This document shows, piece after piece, positions 56,601 through 64,000 of a DNA stretch of 64,000 bases. The position numbers and the translations under genes were made by a program. The notes beneath the pieces are model-generated. The model did no database searches. It saw nothing but the letters and a program-made list of their open reading frames with translations, and was not told the origin of the DNA. Location of the stretch: NCBI GenBank assembly GCA_007449985.2, contig VIIQ02000098.1, positions 186,001-250,000 on the forward strand, written 5' to 3'. The DNA is from Desmodesmus armatus. Taxonomy: Eukaryota; Chlorophyta; Chlorophyceae; Sphaeropleales; Scenedesmaceae. Every line of letters begins with the position of its first letter. Position 1 is the stretch's first letter.

Positions 56601-59600
56601 TGGGACTGATGTTGGGCGTCAGCCAGCTGCTCCTGCGCCTGCAGCAGCTCATGCTGCAGGTCCTCGAGGTGAGTGCACAGGCCCTGCAGCAACAGCAAGA
56701 CACAGCGGTATGTCATCATCTTCTGCACATCATGGCAGCCCAAACATGAGGGTGGGCCAGTGGGAAGAGTACCCTACAACAGTAGTGCGCTGAAGGGTTC
56801 ATGGCATGGATAGATGCAACTTGTATAACCCCACCATAGGTTGATGGCAGGGTTGAGTCCATAAGTCCTGTCAAGAGTCAATACAACCAGACGGCCAACC
56901 TGAGTTGACCAGACTGTGTTCAATCACCCACCCACCTCGTCAGGCTGCTGCTGTTGCTGCCTGTGCTGCCGCTCCTGCTGCAGGTCATGCTGCGTCTGCA
57001 GCAGCTGTGCTGTCAGCTGCTCGATTTCAGCTGTTGCGGCAGTCAGTGCGTCAGCTGCCGCTGACAGCCTCTCATCGGTCTGTTGCTGCCGCAGCTCCAG
57101 CTTATGCTGCAGCTGCTGCTGGGCCAGGTGTGCAGCCTGCAGCTGCACCTGCAGCTCCTCAACCGCAGTGTCTGCCTCCAGCTGTGCTGCTGCCTCAGCC
57201 CTTTCATACTTGACAGCCAGGCCTTGTACCTACACAGCACATGATAGCACTCTCAGACACGTTTATCACAGGAAGGCATGGTCGACTGTGTGACTCATCA
57301 ACTCATGCATCCGCCATATGTTGACTACCCTAGTGGGTCGGGACTGACTACAGCTGCATGGCCAGCGCCAGCACGTGCGCGCGATATGCGGCCAGGGGCA
57401 CATTGCTGTCATGCACAGCTGCCCAGGCAGCTGTTTCCCTGCCCTGCTGCCAACGTGGGGCTTCGATAGTGCAACGCAGTGCCAAGCAGTCCCGCTTTGC
57501 CGATGCAGCGTGTATGCCTGGAAGCACCTCCTCACCTGCGCAAGCAGCTCCCGCACCCTGGCTGCAACAGCCTCCCCATCAGCTGCCGTCACAGCCTGGG
57601 CACTTTGCAGCAGCCTGCTGGTCAGCTCCTCGTAGCCCTCAGGTCTCAAGCTGAACCCTGTTTGTGCCCTGTCACCAGGGCCCAGCACAGACGCCAGGCT
57701 GTGAGGGCTGAGGGCTGTGTGCACTGTCAGGAGAGCATCCCGCAGCGTGTCTGCTGCTGCTGTCGCTGCCTCTGCTGCTGCGTGGGCATCTGCAAGCTGG
57801 CGCTGCTGCTTTGCAAGCTGCTCGTGCTGGAAGCTGTGTAGCTCTGCTGCTACTGCCTCGTCTCGCTCAGCCATGCGCTGTGCCATGTCCTGGACTGTGT
57901 CCCGCATCTGAGCCACCTCACTACTGGCAAGGTCCAGCCGACCGGCCAGCTCAGCTGCACATGACAGAGGCGCCAAGTAGGCAGCACACAGCACAGCATG
58001 GGTTAGGACAGCGATTGCGTCAGGAAAGCTCCATGCTACAGGCCTGCAAACGTAACCCAACACACAGCAGCAACCGAGCACCTCATGTTTGAGGCATGTT
58101 GTGAGAGGATCAAGTTGGTCATGCATGCATGCCTAGATGACAACCAACTGCCTTTATGTGGAACTGTACACAGCCTGTTGTCTGCTGCAAGGAGGCATGT
58201 GGCTCACCTTTGGACTGCTCAGCTGCTGCCAACTGGGCAGTTAGCGCCGCCTTGTCTGCTGCAACCCGCAGCGCCTCAGCACTGCTGTCCTGCAGTTGCT
58301 CCTGCAGCTCGGCCACGCGCGCTGACAGGTTGGCCTGCAGCTCCTGCTTCTGGTCGACAGCCTCCTTCAGCCGGTCACTCAGCTGCTGCAGCCCCTGTTC
58401 CTGCTGCTGCCTGGCCTGCTCCTGCAGGTCAGCATACTGCTGCCGCCAGCGCTGCACCTCAGCCTGCAGGTCTGCTTGTTTTTGCATGTGCTGCTGCTGC
58501 TGCTCCTGCATCTGCTGCTGGAGGTGCTCGACTCTGTGCTGGAGGTCCTGCCGCTGCTGCTGCTGCTGTGCTGCCGCAGCCTGCTGCTGTGCCCTGTATT
58601 CAGCGACCTCTGTTGCGACTGCACGCAGCTGCTGCCTTTCACTGTCAAGTGCCTGAAGCAGGCAGAGGGCAGAAGCAGCAGCGAACCATGGCATTCTGGG
58701 TGGCGGTATGCAGCGTGCAGCTGGCTGGTTTGCATGGCACAGGGTCATTGCGGAGCACAGCAGCATTTGCGCATGTGGTACAGATGGGCTGGTGGAGCGA
58801 TCGGCATCATGCCAGCTGACAGTGATGTCTGGCAAGTGAGTTGCTGAGTGTTAGCCAAAGCTGCACCCTCACCTGTTGCGCCATTTGCAGGTCAGCTGCT
58901 GCTGCCTCCCTTGCCTGCTGCAGTTGCTGCTGGAAGGCCCTGCCAGCAGCCTCCTGCTGCTGCAGCAACTCCTGCACCTGCTGCTGCAGTTGTGCTGCCA
59001 GCTGCTGTGCCTGTTGCCTCTGCTGGCCTTCCTGTAAGAGCTGCTGCTGCAGGGCCTGCAGCTGCTCAGCTGCCATGGTGCTGCTGCCGCTGGCGCTTTG
59101 AGGCACAGCAGGCACGGCCGCAGCTGCAGGTGCTGCCAGCGTTGTGAGCGAGACTTCACCTACTGGTGCTGGTTGCGTGGCTGTCGCCTCTGCTTCCTGC
59201 TGCTGCACTTGGACCGTCTGTGCTGCCTGTTGCATGCTGGGCAAGGGCGGCAGCTGCTGCTGCTGCATCCCTGAGCCCCCGCCAGCCGCTGCTGCTGGCA
59301 GCACCGTTTGCCGTGCTGACCCGGCCGCCAAAACTGCAGCTGCTGCTGCCGCTGCAGCTGCCTGCACCATCGCATGTTGCTCTGGATCCACCAGGGTAGT
59401 GTCCAGGCTGTACCTCAGCTCGGCAACACTCTCGATCGCCTCCATTCCCGGGCTCAGCACCCGATAGGCGTGTGCTGGGGTGCCAGTGACCGGATCCTCC
59501 TGCAGGTGTCCGCTGCTGCTGCCTGCAGTGGTCCGAGCACTTGTCGAGCCACCTTGACTGCTGTCCCGTTTGCTGACGGCCGCTGCCTGGGTGCTGTCAT

Positions 59601-60631
59601 GTGCGATCCACTCTGTGATGCGCTGCCATTTCTGCCGTTGGTCCACCAGCATCCTGCGCGCTGCAGGGACGTGCTGGGAGGGGCTTGCTGCATGAGGCGC
59701 ATGGCCTGCATGCGCTGCTGCTGCTGTTGCACCAGCCTTTGCGGGTGACAGCTGCTGCTGTTGCTGGTGCTGGCCCAGCTGCGGCTCTGCATGCTCCATG
59801 GGGTAGTGCTGGGGACCGCGGCTTGCCTGCTGGTGCTGCTGTGGGTAGGCAGCTGAAGCATCCTGGCCACCACCTAGCGCTGTGCTGCTGATCTGTACTG
59901 GCGATTGCTGGGTGGCAGGAGCTGCCGAGGAGCCAAACGCTGCAACGCCTGCTGCTGCTGCTGCATGGTGGTCGCTTGGATGGCCATCTGTCAGCATTGA
60001 GAGTGGAATGAGGGAATGAGGAGGGAGGGTGGGTTGTGCCACTTGCCCACAAAACATGCGATCCTGACACAAAGACATTCTCACATGTGTCCTGTAGAAG
60101 TCAGCATAACACCTTGGGGAGCTTACCATTTCCTGACGGCGCTGTGTTGGTGCTGTGCCTCAACTTGAGCTGCAGCTGAGGCTTCCGTCTGGGTGGCTGC
60201 TGCACCCTTACCCTGTTGGCCTGATCTGCTGCCTTCACAGCCTTATCCAAAGCTGCCAATTCCTGCAAGGCAAAGAAAACCACACAGGCTGTTATGTCAC
60301 ACAGGACGACAGCGCCGCTGCCCTCAAAGGAGGAAGTTGAGCTCCCTGCCTGTCTGTCACTGCACTGTCTCCAATTCCTTACATGGGGCCTCAGGTGGTC
60401 CTGTTGGTTGTTGGTCTCCCTCCACCGTTTCCAGTCACTTATGGACAGGTCCTGTGAGCACACACAGGCGTGTACCTTAGCAGACACACAGGCATAGTTA
60501 ACAATGCTGTTACTGTCCAACAGCTGTCGGACATGGGCCCGTTGTTGCTGCTGCTCAGCTGCGGCACTGCATTGCCAGTGCTGCTGGTTGCGAGAGACTA
60601 CACTTGGACCTACAGTTGACGATGACTCCAT
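41662..60631 (-). CDS. Giant coiled-coil protein, about 3,813 residues, 35 exons
   Basis: Exons in transcript order: 60631-60383, 60262-60127, 59987-58873, 58652-58208, 57954-57536, 57229-56936, 56683-56339, 56040-55963, 55745-55305, 55089-54670, 54354-53927, 53766-53394, 53136-52933, 52608-51802, 51613-50720, 50669-49275, 49108-48932, 48733-48495, 48376-48163, 47942-47861, 47488-47364, 47194-47099, 46847-46605, 46426-46264, 46048-45906, 45577-45428, 45299-45141, 44961-44785, 44572-44262, 44068-43936, 43678-43625, 43386-43261, 42995-42870, 42699-42610, 42252-41662. The sum is 11,442 nt, one open frame. Residues 1-430 are mostly disordered. From about 440 to 3,650 the protein is nearly continuous Gln/Ala/Leu/Glu heptad coiled coil. 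A basic patch, KVARNRRRQAFAQLL, lies in exon 12. The last 150 residues are a Gly/Ser/Ala tail. Scaffold roles (centrosome or basal body, Golgi tether) are typical of such proteins, but no diagnostic domain is seen. Exons 20, 21 and 24 are the least certain, and it could still be two genes. Confidence 0.75.
50720..51613 (-). repeat. Internal coiled-coil repeats in exon 15 of the giant gene
   Basis: Within residues 1919-2216 a block of about 35 residues is repeated three times. Each has LLAQHAA(I/L)Q, then a Gln run, then LQQLQQQL or QQVQQQF. Copies start near DKLLAQHAAIQ, DTLLAQHAALQ and GALLAQHAALQ. The DNA repeats as CAG/CTG-rich blocks. Confidence 0.7.
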
Positions 60632-61481
60632 GGCCTAGAAGAACAGGAAGCAGAAGCGCCCAGTCACAGTCTATGTGCTGCTGCATGTGCAGCCTCCCTA
60701 CACATCTCATCCGAGAATTTGAGAAATGGGAGTGAGCTCATGTAATTAAGTTCTCTGCCGACAGCAGCAGCATAGCACATCACACACCAGTCTTGTTGGC
60801 CTGCAGTTGGCAACTCCCTTCAAAACTTGAAACTGTCTGCAAGTTTCAAGTTTTGAAGTGTGATCACAACGCCCTTAGCAAGGCAGACAACCCGAGAGAC
60901 ATATGTTTTGTTGGATTTTGGCGTTGGAAGGTCCCTCAGGCACGAGCCGTGGGAAAGCAGCAAAGATCATCATTGCCTATGTGAACACAGGTGTTCGAGG
61001 TGGCTCTGCGAGCCAACTGCCCGTTGTCACGCCACATATTTGTTTCCAGCACATGGTTCAGACAACAGAATGGTCTTAGTGATGGCAATGGGGAAACAGC
61101 CTGGCTGTCGAGCTGCGCCCCTCGTTGGGCAGCTTCAGTTCACCGGGTATCTTATGAATCTGGAAAATGCGTCAAAAAACTTCCAGTCCCCGAAACTGAT
61201 GTCTCTTTAAATGGATGATCACACAGGTCGCTGCCACTGTACCTTGTCCTTGGACCCGAGAAGTGGCGAGAAGTGTTCATTGGGCACACCCACAGCTGAT
61301 ATGACTGAACATTGTTAAGCACATGCATGCACTTCTGTGATGTCGAAGCATGTCGTTGGCAATTCTGAGTCATACTCCATCTCAGGCCTGAATGCAACCA
61401 AGGGGGCAGTAAGCTCCCTCTCAGCAACAGCCACAGTGTATTGAGGGGCTTTCGTCCAGCCCAGCCTGCCGCTGTGTCCCC
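60632..61481. promoter_or_regulatory. Bidirectional promoter region between the giant coiled-coil and SLT genes
   Basis: The two genes start 850 bp apart and run away from each other. No TATA box is obvious. The region contains a perfect 17-bp hairpin. Open frames here (for example 60860-61210) have no family resemblance. Confidence 0.55.
60818..60858. repeat. Perfect 17-bp inverted repeat with 7-nt loop
   Basis: The arms CTTCAAAACTTGAAACT (60818-60834) and AGTTTCAAGTTTTGAAG (60842-60858) are exact reverse complements around GTCTGCA. The AT-rich arms contrast with the GC-rich surroundings. It is about 190 bp ahead of the coiled-coil ATG and 625 bp ahead of the SLT ATG. Confidence 0.9.
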
Positions 61482-64000
61482 ATGGGTGCCTGCTGCAGTA
61501 GCCCTGCCGCTGCAGACCCTCTGAGCAGGGTAGACATCAGAGCTGCTTCTGCAGAAAGCCCCAGGCACCATGAAGGTGTGACTCAGCAGCTCGTCTGTCT
61601 TGTGGGGCCTGAAGCGTCTTGCACCCTTTTTGCACAGCAATGCATGCATACACGGGGGCACCCATATTGCAGTGAGCCACGCCATGCTGTCCCCTGCCTG
61701 GCGCCCACCCAAACAACTGGGGACACCTTGTGGTGCCGTCAGTGCCCAGAACCCATTCCAGCTAAGCCAACAAAGACAACTTGCATCACCAACATAACGG
61801 CCAACACCATCCTGTCACTGTGCAGATTCTGTCAATGACATTGTGCATGTGTTGGCGACAGTCCATGCCTCAACCCACCAAACAAGTGGACAGCATCGAC
61901 AACATCACCACAACCATCAGCATCACAGTGTCCTCACGAGCACAGCAGCACACAGCCGAGCCAGGGGTCCCAAACAGCAGCAGCATCTACTGCGGGCGGT
62001 GTCCCCTCCACAGCAGCCGCAGCAGCAGCATGCGGTCAGTCCTAGGAGCTACCACCAGCTACACCAGCTGTTGCCGGCAGCACCGCTGCAGCACCTGGCA
62101 CAGGGGCACAATCGGCCCAGCAGCTTGCTGTCTGAGCACAGCAAGCACTCCCATATCCTGCACAGCAGCGGCAGTGGCAGCGGCGGCGGCATCCGCAGCG
62201 TGCTGGCCGGCTTTCACAGTGACGCCGCAGACAGTACCACTGCTGGCAGCGCAGACCAGGCGCGCAGCATGGCTACGCCCCTGCAGCAGCGGATGCACAG
62301 CGCTGGCAGCGGAAACAGCGGCAGCAGCATCACGCCTGCAGATGCACTGAGCCCCGTGCAGCTGCTGGCCGTCTGTGCAGCTGTGCTGCAAGAGGAGCCG
62401 GCTTTTCAAGCTGCCGGCATCACCCCATTGCTGCTGGCAAGCCTGTGTTTGATAGAGTCGGGCGGCTGCCCACATGCCAAGCAGCACAGGGAGCATTTAA
62501 GTGACACTGCACACGGCCTTTGCCAGGTCAGTGGGGTTTGTCTGTCGGTTGCAGTTCAAAGGTTGCCCAAACAATATACCTGCACACATGCTCCCTTCGT
62601 GCACGGAAAGGCTAGGCACTGGGTGAGGCACACTGCATGCCAGGCTGGCAGTGGAGTAGCTGCTGCAGTCTGTGGTTGTGAGGTCAATGGGCACGAAACA
62701 CATGCAGCAGGATACGGCTGTAGCTGGGGCACTGGGGTTGCCCTTGCTGTGTCTTGCTGTGTGTATAGGAGTGTTGGAGCCACTGGGGTGGTGGCCAATT
62801 GCAGCATTTCATGCTTGGCCTGCTGCAACCGTGACTTCTGAGAAATGCATCATCATTCCCTGCCTTGGTGTTCTACATCTTCTTCTACGTTCTTGCCTTA
62901 GGTTGTGCTCTTCTCACTCTTGTTATATTCTTGTTCAGTACTCCATTGCCATGCCTTTCCACTGTGTGTCTGTGTTTCTGTGTTTCTTTCTCCGCCGTCC
63001 TGCCCCTGCAGGTGCTGCTGTCCACTGCCCAGTGGCTGGCAGGCTCACAGGGCTTCGACCGGCACGGCACTCAACCCACGGTCAAAGACCTGGAACACCC
63101 CAAAACCTGTGCCTACTTTGCCGCCGCCTATCTGACCATCCTCAGCCGCTACGGGGGCAGTGCACGCAGCGAGAGCTTTGTGGCTCGCGCATACCATGCA
63201 GGACCCAAGGGTGTTGACACAGCAGCAGCGCACAGCTACCTGCAGAAGTACCTGAAAGCCAAGCACTGCCTCACCCAAGTGGCCAAAGCCATGTCAGTGA
63301 CTGCAGCGGCTGCAGCACTTGCAGCACAGGTGCGGCTGCCTGCTGCTGCAGCTGGTGCTGGCAGCTGTCCCGCAGCAGCAGCGGGGATGGTAGCACAGCT
63401 GGCTGCCAAGCAGGCTTCGCCACCACCAGCAGCAGTGGCATTATCCCCCAGGGACCAATCCAGGGAGGACCAGGACAGCACGTGCCTGCGGGATACTACT
63501 GGCACTACTGCTGCAGCCCCAGCCGGCAGCAGCGTCGACAGCCACAGCAGCAGCAGCAGTGCGGACATCTGCGCTGGCCGGCAGGTCTTGGTGCGACGCA
63601 CTACAGCCGATCTTGTCCTTGCCCTATGCAGCGACTGGCAGGATGTGGACCAGGCAACAGGCAAGGCCCAGGCAGCAGCAGCAGGTGCCGGCCTGGGCGC
63701 GGGCAGTATCCTTGCACACATGCTCCCCAGCCGCTGGGCCCTTGCAAGCAACAAGCAGCACGGCCAGCAGGCGGACAGCAGAGGGGAGGGAGCGCTGGCA
63801 CTCGTGCCAATCAGTGCAGTGGACCTGTGCACTGCTTGGCAGAGGATTCTCACCATCAGTGCGGATGTTGCACACACTGCCCTGGCACATGCCACTGCCG
63901 CAGCAGCGCTCGCGCCCAAGCCTGACCCCAACTACCGCATCAGGACCACCGATGCAGGGGCCGCGGGTGGCACCGCTGCTGCTGCTGAACCAGCAGGCAG
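61482..64000 (+). CDS. Lytic-transglycosylase (SLT) domain protein with lipidation-type N-terminus, 3' end outside window
   Basis: Exons are 61482-61575, 61826-62526 and 63012 to beyond 64000 (phases 1, 0), with about 594 codons visible. The N-terminus MGACCSS has Gly2 and Cys4/Cys5, a pattern for N-myristoylation and palmitoylation, so membrane attachment is likely. Residues 33-190 are low complexity (His, Gln, Ser). The SLT domain spans about 205-350: LLLASLCLIESGG with the catalytic-type Glu at residue 242, GLCQ at 262-265 in the place of the bacterial GLMQ, and AYHAGP at 325-330 in the place of AYNAGP. Bacterial relatives cut the glycan strands of peptidoglycan. In this alga the substrate could be bacterial walls, a plastid peptidoglycan remnant or another glycan. 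The C-terminal part is Ala/Ser/Gln-rich. An intracellular, membrane-attached location is inferred from the lack of a signal peptide. Confidence 0.78.

Noticed and set aside
60428..60475. A 24-nt intron inside exon 1 of the giant gene (GTACAC to TCACAG)
   Set aside because: Too short for a normal spliceosomal intron and the reading frame is open across it.

Overview
The window looks like nuclear DNA of a green alga (Chlorophyta, probably Chlorophyceae). Genes are split by many short introns with GTGAGT/GTAAGT-type donors and CAG acceptors. Coding DNA is rich in CAG/GCN runs that encode Gln and Ala tracts. TGTAA, the chlorophyte polyadenylation signal, lies downstream of several stops, and families typical of algal cell walls dominate. 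The species assignment is inference. Exon models were built by hand by matching donors, acceptors and codon phase, and every model given keeps one open frame across all its junctions.

Layout. 1-4194 (+): 3' part of a DMT/EamA-type (SLC35G-like) membrane transporter with a Gln-rich tail. 6401-7888 (-): two-exon Gln/Ser/Ala-rich protein of unknown function. 8866-12678 (-): ten-exon secreted protein built of receptor-L-domain-like leucine-rich repeats. 14548-39288 (+): an extracellular-matrix district with six secreted fasciclin (FAS1) genes at 14548, 16961, 26386, 30294, 33890 and 38371. A 940-residue secreted pectin-lyase-fold protein with cysteine-rich, PYG-repeat and acidic parts (19561-25018) sits among them. 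40475-41029 (-): a small two-exon secreted peptide or precursor. 41662-60631 (-): a giant coiled-coil gene, modelled as 35 exons in a single frame of about 3,813 residues. 61482-64000 (+, cut by the window end): a lytic-transglycosylase (SLT) domain protein with an MGACC lipidation-type N-terminus, divergently transcribed from the coiled-coil gene.

How the parts relate. The L-domain protein, the FAS1 proteins and the pectin-lyase-fold protein all carry signal peptides and probably act in the wall or extracellular matrix. The FAS1 set grew by tandem duplication: five of the six share one phase-1 intron at the same place, three share an upstream sequence block, one gene duplicated its domain together with the intron, and two share a nearly identical linker. 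The giant coiled-coil protein and the SLT protein share an 850-bp divergent promoter that contains a perfect 17-bp hairpin.

The gaps between genes hold simple repeats, hairpins and at least one retroelement remnant. I saw no convincing tRNA, rRNA or CRISPR. The most unusual items are the FAS1 array with its shared upstream block, the eukaryotic SLT protein with a lipidation-type N-terminus, the giant coiled-coil gene with mostly phase-0 introns, and the repeated R-I-x-E-L-R-A-A-L motif inside it.
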